From JAXHUH01 sp034211175 (GTDB taxonomy: Bacteria > Actinomycetota > Acidimicrobiia > Acidimicrobiales > CAIXPF01): 64,000 bases of DNA. The notes beneath the pieces were generated by a model. It made no database searches. It was given only the letters and a program-made list of their open reading frames with translations, and was not told where the DNA came from. The stretch is from positions 23,044-87,043 of the forward strand of contig JAXHUH010000220.1 of assembly GCA_034211175.1 (NCBI GenBank), written 5' to 3'. The stretch's first letter is position 1, and the number at the start of each line of letters is the position of its first letter. The translations under genes were made by a program, and so were the position numbers. This document shows positions 40,960 through 49,801 of the stretch, piece by piece.

Positions 40960-41060
40960 CCGTGGACCTCCGGGAGGTATGACGGGCGACCCGGGGCCAA
41001 CGTTCCGATCGGGGCCCATCGGGCCGCGTCGGCGACGCCGGCCGGAACCGACCGATGCGC

Positions 41061-41924
41061 TCACCCGCCGCGCGCGGCGGCGTCGACGACGAGCTCGACC
41101 GGTGTGCTCACGGCGATCGGGCGCATGCCCTCGGTGCGGGCGAGCAACGTCACGACGATGGTCGAGCCGGGCTCGAGGTCGTCGAGCCGTGTCCCGAGCG
41201 TCGCCCCGGCGACCGCGGTGGACGCGGCGTGGACGCGGCCGTCGACGCGGACCTCCCAGAACCCGGTCCCGTCAGGGGCCTCGGCCGGGTGGACGATCTC
41301 GAGGAACCGGACGCCCTGCGTCGTGGTCAACCGGGCGTCGACGACGATGTCGGGGTCGACCGGAGGGCGGAACCGGCCGATCGTGACCGGTTCGCTCTCG
41401 GCGATCGGTTCGCCGTCGGCGGTCTCGGCCACGAGGGAGAGCGTGACGGTGCGGTCGTCGTCGACGAGCCCGTCGACGCCGGGGCTCGACACCGCACCGG
41501 GGACGTAGGCGCCGCCGGTGATGACCCGGTCACCGACCCGGATGGCGAGCGTCTCGGTCCCGGACGGCATCTCCGGGGGATGGGCGATCTCGACGATCCA
41601 CGTTCCCAACCGGTGGTCGAGGCGGGCGTCGACGACGATGCCTGCGTCGACCGGGACCCCGTCCGGGCTCGTGGGCGGCGGCGCGGTCACCGAGGACGCC
41701 GTGGATGGCGCACCGCCCGTCGAGGAGCCACTCGGTGAGCTCGGCACCGGTCCGGCGGTCGCCTGCCCGTCATCGGTGGCACCGTCGTCGTCGGCGCGGC
41801 TCGGGGCGGGATCATGGTCGCGCGTCGCCACCCAGGTGAGCGCCGCGATGGCCGCGACGACCAGGGCGATGGCGACGGCTGCCAGCCGTTGCGCGCCCAT
41901 CCCGCCGTTCACCCTGGGTGGCAC
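41061..41924 (-). CDS. Membrane-anchored protein with two extracellular repeats (paralogue upstream of the sigma gene)
   Basis: 287 residues. One N-terminal helix (RLAAVAIALVVAAIAALTWVA) without a long cytoplasmic domain, a Ser/Thr/Pro linker, then two repeats matching those of the protein at 39413: IVVDARLDHRLGTWIVEIAHPPEMPSGTETLAIRVGD and IVVDARLTTTQGVRFLEIVHPAEAPDGTGFWEVRVDG. The start is uncertain: GTG 41924, GTG 41912 or ATG 41900 all fit. Lacking the cytoplasmic part, it is likely an extracellular partner rather than the anti-sigma itself. It follows a cupin gene by six bases. Confidence 0.62.
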   Translation of the reverse strand: MPPRVNGGMGAQRLAAVAIALVVAAIAALTWVATRDHDPAPSRADDDGATDDGQATAGPVPSSPSGSSTGGAPSTASSVTAPPPTSPDGVPVDAGIVVDARLDHRLGTWIVEIAHPPEMPSGTETLAIRVGDRVITGGAYVPGAVSSPGVDGLVDDDRTVTLSLVAETADGEPIAESEPVTIGRFRPPVDPDIVVDARLTTTQGVRFLEIVHPAEAPDGTGFWEVRVDGRVHAASTAVAGATLGTRLDDLEPGSTIVVTLLARTEGMRPIAVSTPVELVVDAAARGG

Positions 41925-41930
41925 GAGCCG

Positions 41931-42290
41931 TCAGTCGTCGTCGCGGTGGACCGTGTCGGGGGAGAAGGCAGGGAGGCAGACGGCGACGTACTCGGCGCCG
42001 ACCTCGGTTCGGTAACGGATCCGCTCGCCCGCCTTCACGGCCACCGCCTCGCCGGCGATCACCTCGATGACGCCGTCGTCGTGCTCGACCAGCAGCTCGC
42101 CGTTGAGCACGAGCGTGTACTCGTCGAAATCCGGGCGTTGCGCCGGTTCGGTCCAGCCGGCGGGGCTGCGCATGTGGGCGATGCTCACGTCGGCGTTGCC
42201 GGTGCTCGCCCGCCCGATGTGCTCGGTGATCGTCTTCGGCGGCGAGCCCGCGGCGTCGACGACGGTCGGTCGGGGCAGGTGGGTCGGCAC
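41931..42290 (-). CDS. Small cupin-domain protein
   Basis: 119 residues from GTG 42290. A single conserved barrel is visible: ITEHIGRASTGNADVSIAHMRSPAGWTEPAQRPDFDEYTLVLNGELLVEHDDGVIEVIAGEAVAVKAGERIRYR. Metal-binding histidines of classical cupins are only partly kept (E and D replace some), so it may bind a small ligand rather than catalyse. It is the first gene of the minus-strand sigma-factor group; a dyad GGTGAC-CATC-GTCACC lies in its divergent upstream region. Confidence 0.72.
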   Translation of the reverse strand: MPTHLPRPTVVDAAGSPPKTITEHIGRASTGNADVSIAHMRSPAGWTEPAQRPDFDEYTLVLNGELLVEHDDGVIEVIAGEAVAVKAGERIRYRTEVGAEYVAVCLPAFSPDTVHRDDD

Positions 42291-42423
42291 GCCGGGCTCC
42301 TCGACGGTCGGTGGTCGATCGTCATGACCGTAGCCCCCAGGTGTCGCACCGGGCGCTGCTGGTGGTGTCGCCGGCGCGCGGGTCGACGTGACGCCTCCGT
42401 CCGGGACGGCGAGCCGGGCGGCG

Positions 42424-42439
42424 GGTGACCATCGTCACC
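42424..42439 (+). promoter_or_regulatory. Dyad GGTGAC-CATC-GTCACC between divergent genes
   Basis: A perfect six-base inverted repeat with a four-base spacer, 34 bases upstream of the serine hydrolase start. Possible operator for the hydrolase gene; no regulator known. Confidence 0.35.
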
Positions 42440-42472
42440 GACAGGTAGCCGACGCAGGGGGAACGACGACCG

Positions 42473-43642
42473 ATGCACGTGATCGAACCGGAGAAGGTGG
42501 GCTTCGACGCCGGGCGGCTCGCCGCCGTGGCGGACATGGCGCAGCGCGACATCGATGCCGGACGCTACGACGGCGCCACGCTGGCCGTCGGCCGCCGGGG
42601 TGAGCTCGCCGCGCTCGACGCCGTGGGCTTCGCCGACCGCGCCGCCGGCACCGACCTGACGCCCGACACCCGGTTCGTTGCGTTCTCGATCGCCAAGCAG
42701 TTCACCAACGTCGTGGTGCTGCGGTGGGTCGAGCGGGGGCTCCTGTCGCTCTACGAGCCGGTCGCCGACGTGCTTCCCGAGTTCGGCCAGCGGGGCAAGG
42801 AGCGGGTCGCGCTGTGGCACCTCCTGACCCACACCGGCGGCGTCTTCTCCGGCATCCCGCCGTTGCCGCCCGAGGACCTGATGCGGTTCGAGGCGTGGAC
42901 CGAGTACGCGTGCGGTGCCCGTCTGGAGAACCCGCCCGGCAGCCGGGTCGTCTACTCGCTCCTCGCCGGCCACGCGGTCATGGCGTCGATGGTCGTCGCC
43001 ACCGACCCGGCCGGACGGTCGTTCCGCCGGATCGTCGCCGAGGAGCTGCTGGAGCCGCTCGGCATGACCTCGACGTCGCTCGGCCCGCCCACCGACGGCG
43101 TCCCGGTCGCCCCCGTCGTCGCCCGCTACGGACGTGACGCCGGCCTGTTCACCCCGGCCGAGGTCGAGTCGCTCGGGCCGCTGGTGCTGGCCGAGGGCTC
43201 GGAGATCCCCGGCGGCGGGTTCGTCACCACGGTCGGCGACCTCCACCGCTTCGCCGACATGTTGCGCGGTGGCGGCGAGCGCGGCGGGACCCGGATCCTG
43301 TCGCCGGTCACGGTCGACCTGGTCCAGCGGCCGATGTCGGGCGCGGGCAGCAACTCGCTGCTCGACTACGCCACCGAGATGCGCAACTGGCAGCCGTTCC
43401 CGGCCAACGTCGGCATCGGGTTCTTCGTGCGGGGCGAGCAGCTCTCGCCCGGCCCGCTGCCCAACCTCGGGAGCCCGGCGACGTTCGGCGGCTGGGGCGC
43501 GGGGACGTCGTGCTTCTGGATCGACCCGGTCCGCGACGTCTGCTTCTCGCTGATCACGACGGGGGTGATGGAGGACTCCGACCACGTCGCCCGTGTCCAG
43601 AAGCTGTCGGACATGGCGCTCGCCGCACTCGTCGAGCGCTGA
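42473..43642 (+). CDS. Serine hydrolase of the class C beta-lactamase family
   Basis: 389 residues. SxxK is SIAK (72-75) in FVAFSIAKQFTNVVVLRWVERGLL, the catalytic tyrosine is in SRVVYSLLAGHAV (Y-S-L in place of Y-x-N), and GWGAGTSCFW near the end takes the place of the KTG/HxG strand. The N-terminus lacks a signal peptide. An esterase or peptidase acting on small cytoplasmic substrates is expected. Third member of this family in the window is at 55168; the three are only distantly alike. Confidence 0.82.
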   Translation: MHVIEPEKVGFDAGRLAAVADMAQRDIDAGRYDGATLAVGRRGELAALDAVGFADRAAGTDLTPDTRFVAFSIAKQFTNVVVLRWVERGLLSLYEPVADVLPEFGQRGKERVALWHLLTHTGGVFSGIPPLPPEDLMRFEAWTEYACGARLENPPGSRVVYSLLAGHAVMASMVVATDPAGRSFRRIVAEELLEPLGMTSTSLGPPTDGVPVAPVVARYGRDAGLFTPAEVESLGPLVLAEGSEIPGGGFVTTVGDLHRFADMLRGGGERGGTRILSPVTVDLVQRPMSGAGSNSLLDYATEMRNWQPFPANVGIGFFVRGEQLSPGPLPNLGSPATFGGWGAGTSCFWIDPVRDVCFSLITTGVMEDSDHVARVQKLSDMALAALVER

Positions 43643-43732
43643 GGAGCCCGGGGCTACGCTCGCCGTGGCCCCGGGGCGTGGCCGCCGAGGTCGCCGGCGG
43701 CGGGGCGGGGCCACCGTGAAGGGGGAGGGGAC

Positions 43733-44719
43733 ATGCGAGCCAGGCCGGAGCTGCGACGTTGGGCGCTCGACGACCTCGGCCCGGCCGAGCGGGACGAGGT
43801 CTTCCGCTCCGCGCTCGACGAGACCCACCTGCCGATGACGGTGCGCACCGCCGCGGGCGACGGGCGGTTCGCGGCCGACATCCGCCGGTCGATCAACGGT
43901 GACCTCGAGCTGGTCCGCACCGACTACGACGGCCCGGCGTGTGAGGGGTCGCGCTCGGCCGACGACCTGCGCCGGGCCGACCGCTGGCGCTGGGGCCTGC
44001 TCGTCGTGCTCGAGGGGCGCGAGCGCATCCGCCACGCGGGCCGCGACGAGGTCGTCGGTGCCGGGGACCTCCTCCTGTGGTCGAGCGACCGGCCGCTGCG
44101 GTTCACGTTGCCCGGCTCGCTGCGGAAGCTGTCACTGCTCGTCGACGGGGACGCACTGGCGGCCGCGGTGCCCCGACTGGAGTGTCTCGCAGGGCGGCGC
44201 ATCCCCGCTGGCGGCGGCGCTGCCGCCGTCCTGCGAGACCACCTCCGGGCCCTCGACCGGGAGGCACCGTCGATGGACGACGGCACCTTCGGGGTGATGG
44301 CCCGGGGGACGTTCACGCTCCTCGCCGCGACCCTGGAGAGCACGCTCGCCGCGCTGGGCAGCGGCGACGACGAGGCGACGTTCGCCCGGGTCGAGGCGTA
44401 CCTGCGGGCCAACCTCGAGGACCCGCAGCTGCGGCCGGCCGAGGTCGCCCACCACCACGGCCTGTCGGAGCGCACGCTGCAACGCCACTTCGCCGCCCGG
44501 GGCACGTCGCCCACCGAGTGGATCCGGGACCGCCGGCTCGAGGCGAGCCGGCGCGACGTGGCGGCGGCGCACCCGGCCGAGACGTTGACCGACATCGCGT
44601 TCCGCTGGGGCTTCCGCGACAGCGCCCACTTCGCCCGCCTCTACAAGCGCCGCTACGGCGTCTCCCCGAGCGCCGATCGCGGCCGCGGCCCGGTGGCCGA
44701 CGCGACCGACGTGGCCTGA
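43733..44719 (+). CDS. AraC family transcriptional regulator
   Basis: 328 residues from ATG 43733 behind GGGGGAGGGG. An N-terminal cupin-like AraC-binding domain (WGLLVVLEGRERIRHAGRDEVVGAGDLLLWSSDRPLRFTLP) precedes two helix-turn-helix units: LRPAEVAHHHGLSERTLQRHFAARGTSPTEWIRDRRLEASRRDV and LTDIAFRWGFRDSAHFARLYKRRYGVSPSADR. Probably an activator responding to an aromatic or fatty ligand. A -10 box TACGCT lies near 43655. It converges with the EamA gene, four bases apart. Confidence 0.88.
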   Translation: MRARPELRRWALDDLGPAERDEVFRSALDETHLPMTVRTAAGDGRFAADIRRSINGDLELVRTDYDGPACEGSRSADDLRRADRWRWGLLVVLEGRERIRHAGRDEVVGAGDLLLWSSDRPLRFTLPGSLRKLSLLVDGDALAAAVPRLECLAGRRIPAGGGAAAVLRDHLRALDREAPSMDDGTFGVMARGTFTLLAATLESTLAALGSGDDEATFARVEAYLRANLEDPQLRPAEVAHHHGLSERTLQRHFAARGTSPTEWIRDRRLEASRRDVAAAHPAETLTDIAFRWGFRDSAHFARLYKRRYGVSPSADRGRGPVADATDVA

Positions 44720-44723
44720 CGGT

Positions 44724-45635
44724 TCAGCGTCGGGCGGCGACGGCGAGCCACCAGGCCCCGAGGACGCACAGCGCGCCACCGGCGAGGGAGACGGCGGCGA
44801 CGTGCTCGTCCCGCAGGCCGACGCCCAGCACCAGCGACACGGTGGGGATGATGAACGCCATCGCCGAGGCCCGCACCGCACCGCCCCGTCCGGCGGCGGT
44901 GGCGACGAGGATGTTGGCCACGCCGGTGCCGAGCCCGCCGAGCGCCAGCATCGACAGGCCCGAGCGCCAGTCCCACGACGCGTCGAGCAGCGCCGGGACA
45001 CCGAGCGGCGCGGTCACCACGACGGCGACGCCGAGCGCACGCCAGATGACCGGGGCGGCGCCGTTGCGCTGCTGGAGCGGTCCGGCGAGGTTGAACGCGA
45101 ACCCGTAGGACGCCAGCGCGGCGAGGATCAGGCCGATGCCCCACGCGGTGCTGCCGCCCTCGCCGAGGCCCGGCGCGGCGATGAGGAACGCACCGACGAT
45201 GCCCACGGCGAGCGCGCCGAGGACCGGCGTGTCGGGCCGGCGGCGGGCGAGCCCCGCGGCCACGATCGTGACGAACACCGGCGTCGCCGAGTTCAACATC
45301 CCGGTGAGGGCCGACGACACGTGCTGCTCGGCGAACGGGAACATGCTCATCGGGAACGCGAACCAGATCAGCCCGAGGAGCCCGGCGCGGCCGCGGTCCC
45401 CGGTGTGGATGGCGGCGCGGCCCCCCGGGAAGCAGCTCAGCACCGCGAACCCGATCAGCGTGCGGACGAACGTGACGCCCTCCGGTCGGATCGCCTCGAG
45501 CGACTCGGCGATGAACAGGTAGGACGAGCCCCAGATCAGGCCCGGGAGGATGATCGTCGACCACTCCCGGGCCACGGCTGCGGGGGTGGAGGCGGGGGCC
45601 GGTTCGGGCGGGAGGTCTCGCTCGGTCGTGGTCAC
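44724..45635 (-). CDS. EamA family transporter (DMT superfamily)
   Basis: 303 residues, ten predicted helices in two EamA repeats (WSTIILPGLIWGSSYLFIAESLEAIRPEGVTFVRTLIGFAVLS ... and ILAALASYGFAFNLAGPLQQRNGAAPVIWRALGVAVVV ...). Family members export amino acids, purines or similar metabolites. The GTG at 45635 fits the topology. Divergent from a LysR regulator over 72 bases, a classic arrangement in which the regulator activates the exporter when the metabolite accumulates. Confidence 0.83.
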   Translation of the reverse strand: MTTTERDLPPEPAPASTPAAVAREWSTIILPGLIWGSSYLFIAESLEAIRPEGVTFVRTLIGFAVLSCFPGGRAAIHTGDRGRAGLLGLIWFAFPMSMFPFAEQHVSSALTGMLNSATPVFVTIVAAGLARRRPDTPVLGALAVGIVGAFLIAAPGLGEGGSTAWGIGLILAALASYGFAFNLAGPLQQRNGAAPVIWRALGVAVVVTAPLGVPALLDASWDWRSGLSMLALGGLGTGVANILVATAAGRGGAVRASAMAFIIPTVSLVLGVGLRDEHVAAVSLAGGALCVLGAWWLAVAARR

Positions 45636-45695
45636 CGACCCACCGTGAACGACGACTGCCTACAGCACCAGTGAAACCTTCTGGAGCTTTGGCTT

Positions 45696-45701
45696 TAGAA
45701 T
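45696..45701 (+). promoter_or_regulatory. -10 box of the leaderless LysR gene
   Basis: TAGAAT ends six bases before the ATG at 45708, implying a leaderless transcript. The rest of the 72-base divergent region is less GC-rich and should contain the LysR binding site for EamA control. Confidence 0.45.
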
Positions 45702-45707
45702 CGCTGC

Positions 45708-46673
45708 ATGCTCAACGTCGAGCGTCTCCGGGCCCTGCACGCGGTGGCCAGCCACGGTTCGATGCAGGCTGCGGCCGACGCGCTCCACGTGACCGTGTCG
45801 GCCGTGTCCCAGCAGGTCGCCAAGCTCGAGCGTGAGGTCGGCCAACCACTGGTCGAGCGCCACGGACGCGGCGTCCGGCTCACCGAGGCGGCCCGCCTCC
45901 TGGTCGACCGCGCCGGTGAGATCCTTGCCCTGCTCGAACGGGCCGAGGGTGAGCTCGACCAGCTCGGCGGCGAGGTGACCGGGGTCGTGCGCCTCGGTGC
46001 GTTCCCGACCGCGGCCCGGGGCCTGTGCCCGGGGCTTGTCGTGGAGCTGGCCGGGCGCCATCCCGACCTCGACGTGCGGGTCGTCGAGGCCGAGCCGGTC
46101 GACTCGGTGCCGATGCTCACCCGGGGCGACCTCGACATCGTCGTCCTCCAGGACTGGTACAACGCACCGCTGGTGCTCCCCGAGGTGCTCGAGCGGCTCC
46201 CGCTGTTCGACGACGTCGTCGAACTGGCCCTGCCCACCGGCCACCCGATGGCCGATCACGCGCCCGTCCGCCTCGACGACCTGGCCGACGAGCGCTGGGT
46301 GAGCTGGCCGGGCGGGAGCATCTGCGGCGACTGGCTCACCCACACGATGCGCACGCTGGGCCACGAGCCGACGATCGTGCACACCGCGGCCGAGCACGCC
46401 ACCCAGCTCGCCCTGGTCGCCGCCGGCCTCGGCCCGGCGGTGATGCCCCACCTCGGCCTCGATCACGTCCCCGCCGGCGTCCGCCTCGTCCCGGTCGAAC
46501 CGACCCTGACCCGCCACCTCTTCGCCGCCTGGCGCACCGACACCGCCCGCCGCTCCGCCATCGCCGCGGTCGCCACCGCCCTCTCCGACCTCGCCGCAGC
46601 CCGTCGCGCCGAGACCGGCGACGACGCATCGACCCCGTTCTCGCACGCGCTCACGACCGCCGGCGGGTGGTGA
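45708..46673 (+). CDS. LysR family transcriptional regulator
   Basis: 321 residues. LRALHAVASHGSMQAAADALHVTVSAVSQQVAKLEREVGQPLVERHGRGVRLTEAARLLVDRA is the winged helix-turn-helix; the effector domain follows (GVVRLGAFPTAARGLCPGLVVELAGRHPDLDVRVVEAEP), with AEHATQLALVAAGLGPAVMPHLGLD. The C-terminal tail is polar. Likely regulates the divergent EamA exporter and itself. Confidence 0.87.
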   Translation: MLNVERLRALHAVASHGSMQAAADALHVTVSAVSQQVAKLEREVGQPLVERHGRGVRLTEAARLLVDRAGEILALLERAEGELDQLGGEVTGVVRLGAFPTAARGLCPGLVVELAGRHPDLDVRVVEAEPVDSVPMLTRGDLDIVVLQDWYNAPLVLPEVLERLPLFDDVVELALPTGHPMADHAPVRLDDLADERWVSWPGGSICGDWLTHTMRTLGHEPTIVHTAAEHATQLALVAAGLGPAVMPHLGLDHVPAGVRLVPVEPTLTRHLFAAWRTDTARRSAIAAVATALSDLAAARRAETGDDASTPFSHALTTAGGW

Positions 46674-46695
46674 GTGCGCGCCAGTTCGTGGCGTG

Positions 46696-47094
46696 TCAGA
46701 CGACGCCGTCGGCGGTGAGGGCCGCGATGCCGTCGGGGGTGTAGCCGAGGTCGGTGAGGATGTCGGTGGTGTGGGCGCCGAGGGCGGGGGCCGGCGCGCC
46801 GACGCGGGCCGGGCTGTCGCTGAACCAGATCGGGTTGCCGACGACGGTGGCCTCGCCGCCGTGCTCGTCGGTCCGGCTGGCGAGGTAGCCGTTCTCCCAC
46901 AGCTGCGGGTCATCGGCGGCCTCGGCGTAGTCCCGCACCGGCGCGTAGCGGACACCGATGCCGGCCCTGGCGTCGCACCACTCCGCCGTCGTTCGGGCGC
47001 GGAAGGCGTCGGCGAGCTGGTCGAACAGCCAGTGCTTGTCCTCGCGGGCGAACAGCGGCGCCGCCACCCATGGCTCCGTCGGACCGTAGCCGCC
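46696..47094 (-). pseudogene. C-terminal fragment of a CaiB/BaiF CoA-transferase
   Basis: About 133 codons read as the last third of a class III CoA-transferase: LFAREDKHWLFDQLADAFRARTTAEWCDARAGIGVRYAPVRDYAEAADDPQLWENGYLA and the typical GAHTTDILTDLGYTPDGIAAL ending. The N-terminal two thirds, including the active-site aspartate, and any start codon are missing. The frame beyond about 47094 is unrelated and the ABC-F gene begins 100 bases away on the other strand. A half-element of the hairpin family (CCAGTTCG at 46681) sits next to its end. Confidence 0.7.
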
Positions 47095-47197
47095 GGCCCC
47101 AGCGACAGCCCGTTGACGGAGTGGCGGCAGTCGCCGTGGCCCCGGTCGTGCGAACTCGTGTCGCCCGGTCGGCGCCGGGGCGCCAGGATGGGCGGCG

Positions 47198-48841
47198 GTG
47201 AGCAGCATCGTCGTCTCCGATCTCGACTACGCCCCGCCCGGGGCCGACTCCCTGTTCTTCGACGTGGCCTTCGGGGTCTCGCCGGGCGAGCACGCCGCGC
47301 TCGTCGGGCCGAACGGGGTCGGCAAGAGCACGATCCTGCGCATCGTGTCCGGCGAGCTCGACGCCGATGGTGGCGAGGTCGCGGTCGGCGGCACCGTCCT
47401 CGCGATGACCCAGGACGTCGGCATGTCCCGCCCCAACGACACCGTGCGGGAGCTGCTGTTGACCGTCGCCCCGCCGGCGCTGCGCCGGGCCGGGAGTGCG
47501 CTCATCGCGGCGGAGCGGGCGATGGCCGAGGGCTCCGACGACGGCACCGCGTACGCCACCGCGCTCACCGAGTGGGGCGACCTCGGGGGCTACGAGCTGG
47601 AGGTGCTGTGGGCGAGCGCGGCCGGTCGCAGCGTGAAGACCCCGATCGACGACGTCGGCACCCGCCTGGTCGGCGAGCTGTCGGGCGGTGAGCGCAAGCG
47701 GCTGGTCCTCGACGTGCTCCTCAACGCCGGCGCCGATGTGCTCCTGCTCGACGAGCCCGACAACTACCTCGACATCCCGACCCGCGTCTGGTTGGAGGAG
47801 CAGTTGCGGGCGTGCCGCTCGACCATCCTCCTGGTCAGCCACGACCGGACCCTGCTCGAGCGGGTGACGACGAAGATCGTGGTCGTCGAGGGCGCCGGTT
47901 GCTGGGTCCACGGCGGCTCCTACGCCACACTCCCCGAAGCCCGGGCCGCGCGTCAGGAACGTCTCGGCGACGCACTCCAGCGGTGGAACGACGAGGAGCG
48001 GCGCCTGTTCCGCCACATGAAGATCATGAAGCAGCGGGCGGCGGTGAACTTCAAGAACGCGTCGAAGGCCAACGCCGCGGAGACCCGCTGGGAGCGCTTC
48101 GTCGCCGCCGGGCCACCCCCTCCGCCGGTTCCCGACCAGAAGGTCCACGTGTCGCTGCGGGGCGCCGACGCCGCCCGTCGGGTGCTGCGCCTCGACGGCG
48201 TGTCGGTCGACGACCTGTTCTTCCCGTTCTCCGACGAGGTCCACTTCGGCGAGCGGGTCGGCCTGATCGGCCCCAACGGCACCGGCAAGACCCACCTGCT
48301 GGCTGCGCTCGCCGGCGAGTCCGAGCCGGGGGAGGGGACGATCACGTTCGGGCCCCGCACCTCGGTCGGGATGTTCACCCAGGTCAACGACCGGCCCGAC
48401 TTCGGCGGCCGCGAGTGCATCGACATCGTCAAGGAGCGGGCCGACACCGAGGAGCGGTCGATGCGGGTGCTGGCCCGCTACGGCCTCGTCGACCACGCCC
48501 GCCAGGTGTTCGAGACGCTCTCCGGCGGCCAGAAGGCGCGCCTGGAGATCCTGTGCCTGGAGCTGGAGGGCCACAACGTGCTCCTCCTCGACGAGCCGAC
48601 CGACAACCTCGACATCGAGTCGTCCGAGGCGCTGGAGCGGGCGCTCGACGGCTTCGCCGGCTCTGTGCTGGCGGTGAGCCACGACCGCACGTTCCTGGCC
48701 AAGCTCGACCGCTTCGTGATGCTGACCGACGACGGCGAGGCGTTCGCCCTCCCCGACTTCGACACCGCCCTGACCGCCCTCGCCGCCCCCGATGAGGTCC
48801 CGAGGATCCGCCTCGCCAAGCGCCTCACCACCCTCGCCTGA
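47198..48841 (+). CDS. ABC-F family ATPase (ribosome-associated)
   Basis: 547 residues with two ATPase domains and no membrane segment. Domain 1: Walker A GPNGVGKST, signature LSGGERKRL, Walker B VLLLDEPDNYLD. Domain 2: Walker A GPNGTGKTH, signature LSGGQKARL, Walker B LLLDEPTDNLD. Between them is the basic interdomain linker (EERRLFRHMKIMKQRAAVNFKNASKANAAETRWERF) that reaches the ribosomal P site in EttA-like factors. It may regulate translation or protect against antibiotics. GTG 47198 is supported by the start of homology. Confidence 0.87.
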   Translation: MSSIVVSDLDYAPPGADSLFFDVAFGVSPGEHAALVGPNGVGKSTILRIVSGELDADGGEVAVGGTVLAMTQDVGMSRPNDTVRELLLTVAPPALRRAGSALIAAERAMAEGSDDGTAYATALTEWGDLGGYELEVLWASAAGRSVKTPIDDVGTRLVGELSGGERKRLVLDVLLNAGADVLLLDEPDNYLDIPTRVWLEEQLRACRSTILLVSHDRTLLERVTTKIVVVEGAGCWVHGGSYATLPEARAARQERLGDALQRWNDEERRLFRHMKIMKQRAAVNFKNASKANAAETRWERFVAAGPPPPPVPDQKVHVSLRGADAARRVLRLDGVSVDDLFFPFSDEVHFGERVGLIGPNGTGKTHLLAALAGESEPGEGTITFGPRTSVGMFTQVNDRPDFGGRECIDIVKERADTEERSMRVLARYGLVDHARQVFETLSGGQKARLEILCLELEGHNVLLLDEPTDNLDIESSEALERALDGFAGSVLAVSHDRTFLAKLDRFVMLTDDGEAFALPDFDTALTALAAPDEVPRIRLAKRLTTLA

Positions 48842-48842
48842 C

Positions 48843-48890
48843 CGTTCTGGGTTCCTGAGCCGGCGGTGCGTGCTCGTGTGGGAACCCAGA
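48843..48890 (+). repeat. Intergenic hairpin repeat G1
   Basis: Perfect ten-base stem TCTGGGTTCC (48846-48855) with GGAACCCAGA (48881-48890), beginning with CGTTCTGG only one base after the ABC-F stop codon. Confidence 0.8.
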
Positions 48891-48897
48891 TGATGGT

Positions 48898-48949
48898 CGT
48901 TCTGGGTACCTGAGCCGGCGGTGCGTGCTCGGGTGGGAACCCGGAACGG
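48898..48949 (+). repeat. Intergenic hairpin repeat G2
   Basis: Second copy of G1, displaced by 55 bases. GTTCTGGGT pairs with ACCCGGAAC (one wobble), and the 20-base interior TGAGCCGGCGGTGCGTGCTC is identical in both copies. Confidence 0.8.
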
Positions 48950-49035
48950 CATCGGTGGGGTGGCGGGCGGAGGGGTGTTGGGGCGGTAAGGATGGTCGGG
49001 TCGCACAGCGGCCGACGACCGAGGAGCGCCACGCG

Positions 49036-49770
49036 GTGAGTGTGTACCTGTGCCATGAGCAGCCCGAACTGGTCGACTTCGAGGCGACCGTCGTCGGGGC
49101 ACGGCCGGGGGCGGTGCTGCTGTCGCGCTCGGCGCTGCACCCGGGCGGCGGCGGCCAGCCGGCCGATCGGGCGACGATCACCCACGCCGGTGGCACCGTG
49201 ACCGTCGAGACCATCGAGGTCGACAAGGGCGCCGACGGCGACGACGCCTGGTGGCACATCCTGTCCGACCCGGCGGCCGAGCTCACCGGCGACGTCGCGG
49301 TCCGCATCGACACCGATCAGCGGGCCAACGTGTCCCAGCTCCACACCGGCAGCCACATCCTCAACGCGCTCGTGTTCGACCGCTTCGAGGGCGCGCTCGT
49401 CACCGGCGCCCAGATCAACACCGACGGCACCGGCCGGATGGACTTCGACCTGCCCGGCGCCGACAACGCGATCCTGCGCAGCCTCGGTGACGAGCTCAAC
49501 GACATCATCGGCCAGGGCCTCGAGGTCCGGACCGACTTCGTCACCGCCGAGGAGGTCGCAGCCACGCCGGGCCTCGTGCGCAGCGCGGCCGTCGCGCCGC
49601 CGATGAGCGAGGGCGGCACCCTGCGCATCGTCGAGATCGTCGGCGTCGACCGCCAGGCGTGCGGCGGCACCCACCTGTCCAACACCGGCCAGTCCCGCCC
49701 GATCCGCATCCGCAAGGTCGAGAACAAGGGCCGCCACAACCGTCGCATCCGGTTCGAGTTCGCCGACTGA
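49036..49770 (+). CDS. Alanyl-tRNA editing protein AlaX-like
   Basis: 244 residues from GTG 49036 with GAGGAGCGCC upstream. Zinc ligands of the editing domain are present: HTGSH (about 104-108) in VSQLHTGSHILNALVFDRFEGALV and the CxxxH pair in DRQACGGTHLSNTG (about 209-213). The N-terminal part (VVGARPGAVLLSRSALHPGGGGQPADRATI) is the barrel domain with the GGGQ motif. Stand-alone AlaX proteins hydrolyse mischarged Ser- or Gly-tRNA(Ala). Length suggests the AlaX-M/L type without a C-terminal dimerisation domain. Confidence 0.85.
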   Translation: MSVYLCHEQPELVDFEATVVGARPGAVLLSRSALHPGGGGQPADRATITHAGGTVTVETIEVDKGADGDDAWWHILSDPAAELTGDVAVRIDTDQRANVSQLHTGSHILNALVFDRFEGALVTGAQINTDGTGRMDFDLPGADNAILRSLGDELNDIIGQGLEVRTDFVTAEEVAATPGLVRSAAVAPPMSEGGTLRIVEIVGVDRQACGGTHLSNTGQSRPIRIRKVENKGRHNRRIRFEFAD

Positions 49771-49789
49771 ACGCCCACGCATGACCGCG

Positions 49790-49795
49790 TAGAGT
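49790..49795 (+). promoter_or_regulatory. -10 box of the J-domain-like gene
   Basis: TAGAGT, the same hexamer as before the MFS gene at 28228, lies 20 bases after the AlaX stop and would start a transcript near 49802, about 134 bases ahead of the next ATG. Confidence 0.45.
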
Positions 49796-49801
49796 GACGC
49801 C

